16,760 bases of DNA from an uncultured Sutterella sp. Its GTDB lineage: Bacteria > Pseudomonadota > Gammaproteobacteria > Burkholderiales > Burkholderiaceae_F. Under the pieces are notes generated by a model. That model was not told the DNA's origin. It searched no databases and saw nothing but the letters and a program-made list of their open reading frames with translations. Below are positions 1 to 8,124 of this stretch, piece by piece; within the stretch, counting starts at the first letter, position 1; each line of letters begins with the position of its first letter. The stretch is taken from contig UQUM01000039.1 of assembly GCA_900544255.1 (NCBI GenBank), positions 1 to 16,760 on the forward strand, in the 5' to 3' direction. The position numbers and the translations under genes are program-made.

Positions 1-95
1 CACCCTAAACTTGTTCATTCCCGTCCACTCTTCCCTTTTTCCACCACCCTTCCCCCCCCGCCCTCCCGCCCCCCGCCCTCCCCCCGGGTTCCCCT
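1..95. other. C-rich low-complexity window edge, probably unreliable sequence
   Basis: This stretch is almost entirely C and T with runs of up to eight C, unlike anything else in the window. It lies exactly where the first ~35-40 residues of ThiL should be encoded. In the thiL frame it has a TAA at 6-8 and otherwise reads as a proline-rich string with no ThiL similarity. Recognisable ThiL sequence begins at about position 96. The most economical reading is a degraded contig or read end, not a biological low-complexity region. A real rearrangement cannot be excluded from the sequence alone. Confidence 0.6.
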
Positions 96-1016
96 GACTG
101 CGCCATTATCGACACGGGAGCCGGGCGCCTTGCGGTGACGACCGACATGACGGCCGTGGGGACGCATTTCCTGCCGGATACGGATCCGGAAGCGATCGGC
201 TACAAGGCGCTTGCCGTCAATCTATCGGACTTAGCGGCGGCGGGCGCCGTGCCGCGGGCGTTTTTCCTTGCGATCGGGCTCCCCGAACGGGACGAAACGT
301 GGTTGGCGGGGTTGATGCGCGGCATGATGGCGCTCGCGCACGAGGCGGGTTGCCCCTTGTTGGGGGGCGACACGACGAAAACGCCGCTCGTGGGGGACGT
401 TCGGTCGCCCGCCGCGATCACGATTACGGCGATGGGAGACCTTCCCTCGGAAATGGGATTGACGCGGGCCGGGGCGCGCCCCGGGGACGACATCTGGGTG
501 TCGGGCACCGTGGGTGCCGCAGCCGCCGCTTTAAAGCACCGCACGGGTGAATGGACGTTGTCGGCGGATTTGTTCCCGGCGGCGGATCGGCGGTTGGATC
601 ATCCGGAACCCCGGAATGCCTTGGGGACGGCTTTACTCTCGGTTGCCACGGCTTGCGCCGACGTGAGCGACGGCCTCGCGCAGGACTTGGGACATATTCT
701 GGAACGAAGCGGCGTGGCGGCGGACGTGTTGTGGAACGCCGTTCCCACGGATCCGTCGCTTGCGGGACTCCCGGCGGAAAAGCGCCTCTGGGCCGCGATG
801 GCCGGGGGGGACGATTATGAACTCGTCTTCACGGCACCGCATGAAAAGCGGGGGCTTGTGGAGCAGGCTGCTATTTCTGCGGTGACGCCCGTGACCCGTA
901 TCGGCCGCATTCGGGCGGCGGACGACGGGGAACGGTTCCTGATGTACGATAAGGCCGGAAACCCTGTAGCTTTGCCCGCGGCCGGGTTTGACCATTTCCG
1001 TTCGGAGGCGGCGTGA
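96..1016 (+). CDS. thiL: Thiamine-monophosphate kinase, N-terminus missing
   Basis: ThiL phosphorylates thiamine monophosphate with ATP to give thiamine diphosphate, the last step of the cofactor pathway, in the cytoplasm. Family signatures are easy to follow: DCAIID and VTTDM at the start (the GDDCA...STDT region of E. coli ThiL), HFLPDTDP, KALAVNLSDLAA, GGDTT, VSDGLAQDLGHI and GGDDYEL. The acidic residues in these motifs bind Mg-ATP in the family. About 35-40 residues are missing, because sequence before base 96 is C-rich noise with a stop in frame. The coordinate given is where homology begins, not a start codon; GTG at 135 is only the first available start and lies inside the conserved region. 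The C-terminus is complete and ends in the usual YDHF-like motif (FDHFRSEAA). The stop overlaps the pgpA start by four bases. Confidence 0.93.
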   Translation, partial: DCAIIDTGAGRLAVTTDMTAVGTHFLPDTDPEAIGYKALAVNLSDLAAAGAVPRAFFLAIGLPERDETWLAGLMRGMMALAHEAGCPLLGGDTTKTPLVGDVRSPAAITITAMGDLPSEMGLTRAGARPGDDIWVSGTVGAAAAALKHRTGEWTLSADLFPAADRRLDHPEPRNALGTALLSVATACADVSDGLAQDLGHILERSGVAADVLWNAVPTDPSLAGLPAEKRLWAAMAGGDDYELVFTAPHEKRGLVEQAAISAVTPVTRIGRIRAADDGERFLMYDKAGNPVALPAAGFDHFRSEAA

Positions 1017-1567
1017 GTTTAAAAACGAAATACAGTGCGGAAAATCCCGCGAACCGCGTGCGGCCCGGCTGGGTCTTTACGTGCGCGCACCCCGCGCATC
1101 TGTTGGCGCTTTTTTTCGGTGCCGGATGCCTGAGACCCGCGCCCGGTACGTGGGGAACGTTGGCGGGCGTCATGGTGTGGGCGGCGGCGGTGCAGATTTT
1201 TCCCCTGAAGTTTTTGCTGGTCGCCATCCTCGTCGGCTTTTTCCTGGGGGTCTGGGCGGCGCAGAAAACCGGGGAAGACCTGGGGGTGGAAGACGCGGGC
1301 TGCATCGTTATTGACGAAGTCGTTGCCGTTTGGTTCGTGTGCCTGTGGTTCCCGCAGAACTGGGTGACGTGGACGGCGGCGTTTTTGGCGTTCCGGCTCT
1401 TTGACATCGTGAAGTTGCCGCCCGCGTCCGTCATCGACGAAAAGATGAAAAACGGCTGGGGCGTCATGCTGGACGACATGCTCGCTGCGTTGTGGGCATT
1501 GGCGCTGTTGTTGGCGTTGGACGCGGCAACGGCGTGGGCCGGTATTCGTTTCTTGGGAGTTTTTTGA
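1013..1567 (+). CDS. pgpA: Phosphatidylglycerophosphatase A
   Basis: PgpA is an inner-membrane enzyme that removes phosphate from phosphatidylglycerophosphate to make phosphatidylglycerol. The 184-residue protein carries the family motifs in order: GAGCLRPAPGTWGTLAG (residues 36-52), IVIDEVV with D101/E102, FRLFDIVK (128-134) and GWGVMLDD with D154/D155. These acidic residues are the expected metal-binding catalytic set. Hydrophobic stretches around residues 50-60, 66-83, 105-127 and 156-172 fit the usual membrane segments. The start is GTG at 1013, overlapping the thiL stop as GTGA and preceded by GGAGG at 1004-1008, so the two are translationally coupled. One departure is that the usual K-P after FDI reads K-L-P-P. 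thiL-pgpA adjacency is common in proteobacteria. Confidence 0.93.
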   Translation: MSLKTKYSAENPANRVRPGWVFTCAHPAHLLALFFGAGCLRPAPGTWGTLAGVMVWAAAVQIFPLKFLLVAILVGFFLGVWAAQKTGEDLGVEDAGCIVIDEVVAVWFVCLWFPQNWVTWTAAFLAFRLFDIVKLPPASVIDEKMKNGWGVMLDDMLAALWALALLLALDAATAWAGIRFLGVF

Positions 1568-2070
1568 TGGAATCGGTGGATCGAATCGCTCAAGAATTAG
1601 GAAAAACGTGCTCGGCGTTGGGGATCAAAATCGTGACGGCCGAAAGCTGCACGGGCGGCCTCATCGCGGGGACGTTGACGGACGTGCCGGGGGCGAGCGC
1701 GTGGTTTGACCGCGGATTCGTCACCTACAGCAACGAAGCCAAAAAGGCGATGCTGGGGGTGAGGGAAGAAACGCTCACGGAATTCGGTGCGGTGTCGAAA
1801 GAAACCGCCGAAGAAATGGCGCTGGGAGCCGTCGCGCATTCGGGGGCAGGCGCCGCAGTGTCCGTCACGGGGATCGCCGGGCCCGGGGGCGGGACGGCCG
1901 AGAAGCCCGTGGGTACCGTGTGTTTCGGGTTCGCCGAGAGTGTGACGGGATTTCCTCGGTGCACGACCGTCGTGAAGCACTTTGACGGGGATCGCGCGAG
2001 CGTGAGACGGCAGAGCGTGGCGTTTGCCGTGGAGGAACTGAACAACCTTTTAGCTAGTTTCCGTAGGTGA
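1567..2070 (+). CDS. pncC: Nicotinamide-nucleotide amidase (CinA C-terminal domain protein)
   Basis: PncC deamidates nicotinamide mononucleotide to nicotinate mononucleotide, recycling the NMN released by NAD-dependent DNA ligase. The 167-residue protein is a stand-alone CinA C-terminal domain. It has TAESCTGG near the N-terminus, whose serine (S27) is in the position of the family's catalytic serine, and the loop VSVTGIAGPGGGTAEKPVGTV. The ATG at 1567 shares a base with the pgpA stop (TGATG) and has a GGGAG ribosome site at 1555-1559, which favours it over the longer frame opening at 1492 inside pgpA. The thiL-pgpA-pncC order, with overlaps throughout, indicates one transcript. Confidence 0.92.
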   Translation: MESVDRIAQELGKTCSALGIKIVTAESCTGGLIAGTLTDVPGASAWFDRGFVTYSNEAKKAMLGVREETLTEFGAVSKETAEEMALGAVAHSGAGAAVSVTGIAGPGGGTAEKPVGTVCFGFAESVTGFPRCTTVVKHFDGDRASVRRQSVAFAVEELNNLLASFRR

Positions 2071-2073
2071 AGA

Positions 2074-2643
2074 ATGAAAATGGGGCAACGAAGGCAACCA
2101 CAAGTTTTGATTTGGTTCAGCGGTCGGGATGACTTGATTTTTGAGGCATTGAAATCGCTGTCGTGTCATGAAGCTGAAGCCGATGAGTCGAATGACGGCT
2201 CAATGGAAGAAAGCGGTTGTTTTACGGTAGGTACGCTTTTTGTGAAATGGCTTCGTTGCTCAAAATTTTATTCTGGATTACAGGCAAACGGTGTCGCAGG
2301 ATTACCGTTGCCCGTGATTGGTTGCGGCAGACGCCGGGGGATTGGGGGCGTTGGTTTGGTGGAGTCGCCCCGACAAAATGATATGTTGCGTTTGTGTGTT
2401 GAAGACGGCCTCAGGTGCAGCGGTGTCATTTGTCGGGAAGAGAAAGACGCAACAGATGCGAAGACGTGGAGCGAAGAGTCTTTTTCTCCTCTGGCGGGAA
2501 CGGCGGTTTATCTTGAAGTCGGTAATACGGACGTTGCCGATTTGGCGCGTTCAATAAGGCTTATCTGTGGTTTCCTTGAGCGCCGTTTAGATGCAGTTCG
2601 ATGTGAAATAGCACAGGCGCGGAAAGAAATCGGGTCAGTCTAA
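2074..2643 (+). CDS. Hypothetical cysteine-rich protein, family not recognised
   Basis: I do not recognise this 189-residue protein. It starts three bases after the pncC stop with an AGGTG-like ribosome site at 2064-2068, and ends 20 bases before the nitroreductase start, so it is placed as an operon member. It has about nine cysteines spread through the sequence (for example SLSC, VIGCG, LRLCVEDGLRCSG, LICG) but no tight CxxC metal motif. There is no clear signal peptide or membrane helix, and the C-terminal ~35 residues look helical and charged (RRLDAVRCEIAQARKEIG). Codon third positions are markedly more A/T-rich than in thiL-pgpA-pncC, which suggests a different origin or poor expression. 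ATG at 2080 is an alternative start. The uninterrupted frame and operon fit make it probably real. Confidence 0.6.
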   Translation: MKMGQRRQPQVLIWFSGRDDLIFEALKSLSCHEAEADESNDGSMEESGCFTVGTLFVKWLRCSKFYSGLQANGVAGLPLPVIGCGRRRGIGGVGLVESPRQNDMLRLCVEDGLRCSGVICREEKDATDAKTWSEESFSPLAGTAVYLEVGNTDVADLARSIRLICGFLERRLDAVRCEIAQARKEIGSV

Positions 2644-2663
2644 TTTTGTAGAGGAGGTCTCTT

Positions 2664-3227
2664 ATGAGAACTATTGCATTGCCGAAACACAAACCTCTGA
2701 CGGCCTCGTTGGAGCAATGTCTGCAGAATCGCCGCAGCTGTCGCGAGATGTCTGAGAAAGAATTGTCGAACGAAGATTTATCTTCATTGCTTTGGTCTTG
2801 TGCCGGTATTACGTCAGCAGAGGACGGACGTCGGACGACGCCGTCAACCCTGGATTTGAAAGGGGTATCCGTGTGTGTCGTTCGCAGGGACGGGGCCTGG
2901 CGGTATGACGCAGAGCACAATCAATTGGCGGAGTTGACGGATGCGGATGTGCGTGAACTGACGACGACGTATCAATTCGAATTCGTAAAAGAAGCACCGG
3001 TGACGTTGGTGTTCGTTGCCGATCATGAAAGAACGAAGAAAGCGCGTCCGACCGGCGTATTTTGTGACGCGGGCACAATGGGACAGAGCTGTTATTTGGC
3101 TGCTGTAAGTTTGGGAATCAAGGGATGTATTCGTGCGTCGTTTGATCATGACAAATTGGCGCAGGCGATGAAACTGCGGCCCTTTGAAGAACCTATCATG
3201 TTGTTTACGTGCGGTTACGGCCGTTGA
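2664..3227 (+). CDS. Small nitroreductase-family (SagB-like) FMN oxidoreductase
   Basis: The protein belongs to the FMN-dependent nitroreductase fold, in the short soluble subgroup that resembles SagB-type oxidoreductases. Visible signatures are the N-terminal NRRSCREMSEKELSNEDLSSLLW (compare RRSxRxFxxxxLxxxxLxxLLWA), GRRTTPS about 30 residues later, a central AGTMGQSCYLAA helix and the C-terminal GIKGCIR...EEPIMLFTCGYGR. The arginines of the first motif contact the FMN phosphate in the family. At 187 residues its length is normal. The start is secure: GAGGAGG at 2651-2657 lies seven bases before ATG 2664. The substrate cannot be read from sequence. There is no precursor peptide or cyclodehydratase partner nearby to suggest an azole-forming RiPP cluster. 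Its base composition is low in GC, like the gene before it. Confidence 0.85.
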   Translation: MRTIALPKHKPLTASLEQCLQNRRSCREMSEKELSNEDLSSLLWSCAGITSAEDGRRTTPSTLDLKGVSVCVVRRDGAWRYDAEHNQLAELTDADVRELTTTYQFEFVKEAPVTLVFVADHERTKKARPTGVFCDAGTMGQSCYLAAVSLGIKGCIRASFDHDKLAQAMKLRPFEEPIMLFTCGYGR

Positions 3228-3235
3228 TGTTTTTT

Positions 3236-3266
3236 CGCAGACGGAGATTGGTTTTCTCCGTCTGCG
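3236..3266. repeat. Perfect 12-bp inverted repeat after the nitroreductase gene
   Basis: Arms CGCAGACGGAGA (3236-3247) and TCTCCGTCTGCG (3255-3266) pair perfectly around a 7-base loop. A T6 run precedes the left arm and no T-run follows the right arm, so it is not a standard intrinsic terminator for the genes on its left. It may still act as a transcript-end or mRNA-stability hairpin between the left operon and the sensor kinase gene. Confidence 0.6.
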
Positions 3267-3392
3267 CCAAATGGAGTTCGGCATTGCCGGCCCGTTCTTG
3301 TTGCTCTCTTCACGATGCCTCAGTCAGTGCCTGGTAAGTCCGGGATTTCCTACGATTCAGTTTTTAATTTTCCGGATCTTCCTACGGAAGAG

Positions 3393-5855
3393 ATGGTAGA
3401 GCCTCACTCCTTTCGCAACCACCTCATTCGGGTGCTTTGCTATACGGCCGTCGTCCCGATTTTTATGTTGGGATTGTTTCAGCTGCAGCAGGTTCAGCGA
3501 GCGATGCAGGAGGCCGATCAAGTTCAGTTGGGGATGGTGCAGAGCATTGCCGACAGTGCTCAGCTTAACCTTGAAGCGACGGAACGGGTACTGCAGGTGG
3601 TCGCTCAGGGGAAAACCGGCGGACTTCGTCGTGTGATTGAAGAGGAAAACGGCGACACGGTGGCGGGCGGTATTTTCGATGAGGAAGGACAACAGCTTTT
3701 TTACGGCGTCCGCCCGGGGATGACGCCGGGGGATTCGCTGGAAGAAAAACTGAGGCACTTGGCGCTGGAAGGGAAAACCGGGGACATCATTGAGACGGAC
3801 GGCGTGTGTCGGGCAAACTGCATCGCAGTGATTGTGAAGGAAAAGGACGCCGCTCAACGACAGCGGACGGCGGTGGCGCTGATGACGGCGAACTTCCTGA
3901 CGGCGGCCTTGGAACGCGTGGTGGCAGGAAGACCCTTTAACGCCGTGGTTTGGAACGGCCGGGGCGACAAGGTCAGCGGCGTTTACGGTTCGGACGTCGT
4001 GGTTCAGCGGCAGCTCACGCCGCAGGAAAAAGAAGAACTCGCCCGGAGCCCGGAAGGGCTGTTGATCCGCACGCCGGGTACCCGTGATGTGACTCAGGTG
4101 CGTGCCTACTTTCAGATACCCCGTTTGGACTGGCTGATTTCGGTGAGTCAGCCGCTGAAAGTTCGGGATCGGAGCATGATGGCCTCGGCGGAAACGTCGG
4201 GCTTTTTCCTGCTGATTGCCGTCATTCTGACGTTTCTGATCGGTTCTCTTATGAATCGGACCATTACGCGGTCGGTGAACACCTTGATGGAGGCGGTGGA
4301 GACCTTCGGTAAGGGCGGACGATTCCGCTTCGTGAAGCCGCAGCTCGAAAAAGAAGGGATTACGGAATTTATTGAGCTCGGCGAGCGTTTCGAGCGTATG
4401 GCGGACATGGTGAACGAGAGCCGCAGAAAATTGGAACGGCTCAACGCCAAGCTTGAAGAGGAGGTGGCGGAACGCACGTTTACGCTCTTGAGCCGTAATG
4501 CGGAATTAAGGGCGCTGCAGCAGTTGTTGCTGCCGATGCAGGGCGGGGAAGATCGGGAGTCGGCGCTTAAGTCGCATGTTGCAGGGAGCGTTGATCAATT
4601 TCGGGTATTGCTGGGATTGGCAGAACTCACTTTCATCACAGTTGGAAATGAGGCGGAGCCGCCCGAGGGCGTGATGCCCGTGAAAGTGGAACTTTCGGGA
4701 ACGACCTACGGTTGGTTGGTGGCGGGGCAGGGCGCCGTCATGACGCCGGATCGGGTGGATTCGCTACGTCGTTTGGCAAATTCGCTCGCGATTGTGCTGG
4801 CCAACAACGCGCTGGTGACGCAGCTGGCGACGGAACACGCGACGCTTACGACGGTGTTTGAATCCATGACGGACGGCGTGGTTATTTTGGGTCGCTCGGG
4901 GCGCGTCATTTACGCCAATGAATACGCCTGCCGGTTGGTGAACGACGGTCGGCCGTTGGTGGGAATTTACGGGCGTCAACACATTCAAATGCTGTACGGG
5001 CAGACGATCCCCGACGGAGCCGGACTGCAGCATACGCGTCTGGTGCGCCGTACGACGAAGTCCGTCACGCAGACCTTGGACGTCGTCGGGTTCAAGGTGT
5101 CGGATCTGCCGGGCTTCCCCGGGGGGAGAAGCGGTTGGCTTATCCGGGATATCTCCCGGGAAGCGGGGATTGATGCCATGAAGGAAAACCTGGTTTCCGT
5201 CGTGGCCCATGAACTGAAGACCCCGGTGACGGCTCTGCGGTTGTTGACGAAATCCGTGAAGCATGATGCGGACGCGGGAAGAACGAGCAACGCAGAGGAC
5301 GTCAACGAACTGATGGATGAGACGCTGAGATTGGGACAGTTGATTGATGACATTTTGGACGTGTCGCGGATTGAAGGCGGCGCGATGAAGCTTGACAAAC
5401 GGGTGGTTCAGGTAGCAAGTCTCATTGACCGGGCGGCCCGTTTGGCACGGGCTCGGTACCCGGTGAACGTCGAACGGGAAATCGATCCTGAGGCCGAAGT
5501 GATCTGCGCGGATCCGCTGCGTCTCACGCAGGTCTTCATCAATCTCTTTGTGAACGCGGCGCGGTACCGCAAAGAGACGCAGGCAGCGGCCGAATGTCGG
5601 GTCGTCGTTCGTCCGGGGGCGAAGGGAACGGTCGTCATCAGCGTTACGGATCAGGGAAAAGGCATTGAGCAGGAACGTTTGGCGAAGATTTTCGAGCCGT
5701 TTTATCAGGCAGACATGACGACGCGGCGCGTCGGGGGCGGTGCCGGCTTGGGACTGACGATCGTGAAGGGAATTACGGAGGCTCACCACGGTGAAGTCGG
5801 GGTGCAGAGCATTTTGGGAAAATCTTCCACGTTTACCGTCACCATTCCTGCGTAG
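3393..5855 (+). CDS. Membrane-bound hybrid-domain sensor histidine kinase (HAMP-GAF-like-PAS-HisKA-HATPase)
   Basis: This is the sensor of a two-component system, about 820 residues. Domains in order: a membrane helix near residues 12-30, an extracytoplasmic domain of ~230 residues (size of a Cache-type sensor), a second helix at ~269-287 and a HAMP linker. Then come a charged coiled coil (~342-372), a GAF-like segment, and a PAS domain starting near 485 (FESMTDGVVILGRSGRVIYAN). HisKA follows with phosphoacceptor H606 in VVAHELKTP, then HATPase_c with N-box FINLFVNAARY, G1 DQGKG and G2 GGGAGLGL. All kinase boxes are intact, so activity is expected. ATG at 3315 would add 26 residues, but it lacks a ribosome site and those codons have A/T-rich third positions, so I prefer ATG 3393 (GGAAG just upstream). 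The ligand is unknown. The response regulator gene follows 36 bases later. Confidence 0.9.
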   Translation: MVEPHSFRNHLIRVLCYTAVVPIFMLGLFQLQQVQRAMQEADQVQLGMVQSIADSAQLNLEATERVLQVVAQGKTGGLRRVIEEENGDTVAGGIFDEEGQQLFYGVRPGMTPGDSLEEKLRHLALEGKTGDIIETDGVCRANCIAVIVKEKDAAQRQRTAVALMTANFLTAALERVVAGRPFNAVVWNGRGDKVSGVYGSDVVVQRQLTPQEKEELARSPEGLLIRTPGTRDVTQVRAYFQIPRLDWLISVSQPLKVRDRSMMASAETSGFFLLIAVILTFLIGSLMNRTITRSVNTLMEAVETFGKGGRFRFVKPQLEKEGITEFIELGERFERMADMVNESRRKLERLNAKLEEEVAERTFTLLSRNAELRALQQLLLPMQGGEDRESALKSHVAGSVDQFRVLLGLAELTFITVGNEAEPPEGVMPVKVELSGTTYGWLVAGQGAVMTPDRVDSLRRLANSLAIVLANNALVTQLATEHATLTTVFESMTDGVVILGRSGRVIYANEYACRLVNDGRPLVGIYGRQHIQMLYGQTIPDGAGLQHTRLVRRTTKSVTQTLDVVGFKVSDLPGFPGGRSGWLIRDISREAGIDAMKENLVSVVAHELKTPVTALRLLTKSVKHDADAGRTSNAEDVNELMDETLRLGQLIDDILDVSRIEGGAMKLDKRVVQVASLIDRAARLARARYPVNVEREIDPEAEVICADPLRLTQVFINLFVNAARYRKETQAAAECRVVVRPGAKGTVVISVTDQGKGIEQERLAKIFEPFYQADMTTRRVGGGAGLGLTIVKGITEAHHGEVGVQSILGKSSTFTVTIPA

Positions 5856-5891
5856 AATCCTTCGGACTCGAAAGGTAGGAGGATTTCAAAA

Positions 5892-6623
5892 GTGCAGAAC
5901 GACCGCCCGCTGATTCTGATTGTGGATGACGAAACGAAGATTCGTCGGTTGGTAGCCCGAAACCTGGAAGATTTCGGGTACGACGTCGTGCCGGCGGCCG
6001 ATGGGGTCAAGGCGCTGGCGTACTTTGAGGAAAAGACGTCGGAACTGCGTTCGGATTTGATCCTGATGGACGTCATGATGCCGGGCATGGATGGATTTGA
6101 GTGTGCGGAAAAGATTCGCCGCTTGTCGGACGTGCCGATCATTTTTCTCTCCGCCCGAAGCGAACGGGCCTACAAGATGCAGGGGTTTGACGTCGGCGCT
6201 GATGATTACGTCACTAAGCCTTTCTCGTTTGAGGAGTTGGTCGCTCGCATCCGGGCCGTATTGCGGCGCTCGTCCGGGCAGTGTTCGACGGCGGGCGGCG
6301 AAGCGGAATTGGTGAACGGCCCCCTCAGAGTTTGTCCGGCCACGCGGCGGGTATGGTGCGCTGATAAAAAAATTCACCTGGCGGATACGGAATTTCGTTT
6401 GCTGGCGGCGTTGATGAAAGAGCCCGGAACCGTGATGACGCACGAGCATCTTCTGCGGTGCGTGTGGGGAACCGAGGCGATCGGCGAACTGCAGTATCTG
6501 CGGGTGGCGTTTACCCGTATCCGCAGAAAACTCGAAGAAGCCGGGCTTGAAGGCGGCGTGATTTCAGCCTATTCCGGCGTCGGCTACATCCTGCGTGATC
6601 TTACGGAGGATCCGCTGCTCTGA
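5892..6623 (+). CDS. OmpR/KdpE-type response regulator
   Basis: This 243-residue DNA-binding regulator is the evident partner of the upstream kinase. The receiver domain has the acidic pair D12/D13, phosphoacceptor D60 in LILMDVMMPGMDG, S87 in the switch position and K109 in VTKPFSF. The C-terminal winged helix (~145-238) includes ATRRVWCADKKIHLADTEF, MTHEHLLRCVWG, the recognition-helix region YLRVAFTRIRRKLE and the ending SGVGYILRD, closest in style to KdpE. The start is GTG at 5892, supported by AGGAGG at 5877-5882. No kdp genes are present, so KdpE function is not implied. The next genes on the same strand (transporter, unknown protein, asparaginase) are natural candidates for its regulon, but that rests on position only. 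Confidence 0.93.
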   Translation: MQNDRPLILIVDDETKIRRLVARNLEDFGYDVVPAADGVKALAYFEEKTSELRSDLILMDVMMPGMDGFECAEKIRRLSDVPIIFLSARSERAYKMQGFDVGADDYVTKPFSFEELVARIRAVLRRSSGQCSTAGGEAELVNGPLRVCPATRRVWCADKKIHLADTEFRLLAALMKEPGTVMTHEHLLRCVWGTEAIGELQYLRVAFTRIRRKLEEAGLEGGVISAYSGVGYILRDLTEDPLL

Positions 6624-6794
6624 TTGGCGGGCTGTAATTTTTCTGCAATCTTTTTGTTTCTTTCCTTTACGGGTCGGCAAGTTACCGTCGGCAGAATCAA
6701 CCTTGAGCCGATTTGTTGTACGTGCTCGGAATTATTCTGACAACCGTAAAGAGCCGAAAATTCCTTTCGGTTCATACCACGGGAGAAACAAATC

Positions 6795-8075
6795 ATGACA
6801 GCTTCTGCCATTGCCCAAATCCTCATGGTAGCAACGCTACTACTGATGATTACGGGTAAAACACCCATCTACATCACCGCCATCTGCGGCGCCACCATTT
6901 CTGCCTTGGTGGCAGGTTTTCCCATTACCGGAAAAGAAGGCATGACGATTGCCAAAATGGTGTCGTCAGGTCTTAATCCCGTAATTGCGGATATGACCGG
7001 TATTCTGCTTTTCATCGGCATCATGCAGGCAACGGGATTCATGGACGTGATCATTCGCGATATCGTCCGTGTCGGCAATAAATTGGGCGGCGGTACCGGG
7101 GTCTGCACGGCGGGCGGTATTGCCGCAGGCGTCATCGGTGCGTTGACGGGGTTCACGCAGCCCGTCATTACGGCCGTGATTACGGGGCCTGCCGCCGTCC
7201 GCCTCGGCGTGGATCCCAATAAGTGCGCCGGTATTCAGGCTCACGCCGGGCATATCGGCAACCTCGCCGGGTTTACGCATCCCACTCAGGTGGCTCTTAT
7301 TGCAACGGCCGGGATCAGCTTCGGGCTCTTCAACGTGCTGGGGCTCATTGCCTGCTTGGCGATCTTCCTCGTTTCTGCGATTCGCTGCAATGCGGATATG
7401 CGTCGTCGCGGTGTGCAGATTACGGCTGAGGATCGAGCCAAGATCATGGCGGAAATTGAAAGCCGTGAATACGCGACGTCGTCCCTTAATGCGTTCCTGC
7501 CGTTCGTCATTCTGTTGGTCGGGTTCGTTTTAGGGTTCCCGGTTTTCCTCGTCGGTTTGGCCTCGGCCATCGTCTGCATGCTGCTCGCGAAGAAGCCGGC
7601 TCGTGAAGCGGAAGCGGCCATGATGAAGGGCGTTTCCCTCATCGCGACGCCGATTGTGGCGACGATCGGTTTCCTCTTCATGTCCACCGTGATCAAGCAG
7701 ATCGGTCTCGTGCAGACGATGAGCGACGCGGTCGGGCCGATTCTCTCGGTGTCTCCGGTGCTGATTCTCTTCGGTGTGGCGTTCCTCACGGGGTTCCTCA
7801 CCCAGTCTTATGCGGCTTCGGTTTCCGTGTTGGTGCCGATGCTTCAGGTAGTGCTTCAGACCGGTGCGGATCCGTTCGCGGCCTGCTTCGCGGCGGCTTC
7901 CGGTGCTTCCCTGATTCAGTACTTCCTGACCGGCGGCCCGGTAGCGGCTCTGGCTACGGTGATTCCGGTGGTGCCCGGCAGTGACCTGAAGACGGCAAAC
8001 GCCTTCCAGCGTCCCTCCATTTTGGCCGGTTGCCTGGTGGCCTTCATCATCACGGTTATTCTGACGATCGTTTAA
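6795..8075 (+). CDS. Dcu-like C4-dicarboxylate/amino-acid anion transporter
   Basis: A 426-residue inner-membrane protein, hydrophobic almost throughout with roughly 10-12 membrane segments and a charged cytoplasmic loop at ~203-230 (DMRRRGVQITAEDRAKIMAE). Segment order and short patterns resemble the DcuA/DcuB family: GIMQATGFMDVI, PVITAVITGPAAVRLGV, the central HPTQVALIATAG, and a C-terminal SYAASVSVLVPMLQV...AASGASLIQYFLTGGP region. Dcu proteins carry aspartate, fumarate, malate and succinate by exchange or uptake. Similarity is partial, so the exact substrate is uncertain; other ion-transporter-superfamily members are possible. It lies 171 bases after the response regulator, with a weak GGGAG ribosome site. 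An asparaginase gene downstream favours aspartate/asparagine-type substrates. This is an inference from context. Confidence 0.72.
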   Translation: MTASAIAQILMVATLLLMITGKTPIYITAICGATISALVAGFPITGKEGMTIAKMVSSGLNPVIADMTGILLFIGIMQATGFMDVIIRDIVRVGNKLGGGTGVCTAGGIAAGVIGALTGFTQPVITAVITGPAAVRLGVDPNKCAGIQAHAGHIGNLAGFTHPTQVALIATAGISFGLFNVLGLIACLAIFLVSAIRCNADMRRRGVQITAEDRAKIMAEIESREYATSSLNAFLPFVILLVGFVLGFPVFLVGLASAIVCMLLAKKPAREAEAAMMKGVSLIATPIVATIGFLFMSTVIKQIGLVQTMSDAVGPILSVSPVLILFGVAFLTGFLTQSYAASVSVLVPMLQVVLQTGADPFAACFAAASGASLIQYFLTGGPVAALATVIPVVPGSDLKTANAFQRPSILAGCLVAFIITVILTIV

Positions 8076-8096
8076 TGAAGTAGTACACCGCAAAAT

Positions 8097-8124
8097 CAGG
8101 TGCCCTGAATTTTCAGGGCGCCTG
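8097..8124 (+). repeat. Stem-loop 1 between transporter and unknown gene
   Basis: CAGGTGCCCTGA (8097-8108) pairs with TCAGGGCGCCTG (8113-8124) over 12 positions with one G-U wobble and a 4-base loop. No U-tract follows. Its last three bases (8122-8124) are also the first three of the next inverted repeat, so full formation of both hairpins competes at the base. It may end or stabilise the transporter transcript. Confidence 0.7.

Noticed and set aside
2074..3227. Azole-forming RiPP cluster because of the SagB-like protein
   Set aside because: No precursor peptide, cyclodehydratase, leader peptidase or exporter is nearby, and SagB-like nitroreductases are common as stand-alone genes.
3236..3266. 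Inverted repeat as a standard intrinsic terminator for the left operon
   Set aside because: No T-run follows the right arm; the T6 run is on the wrong side for a + strand terminator.
4764..5789. Long - strand open frame opposite the histidine kinase catalytic domain
   Set aside because: It is the complement of the HisKA/HATPase region, whose H, N, G1 and G2 boxes are intact on the + strand.
5892..6623. KdpE with KdpD upstream
   Set aside because: The kinase lacks the KdpD N-terminal and Usp-like domains and its four-helix membrane block, and no kdpFABC genes are present.
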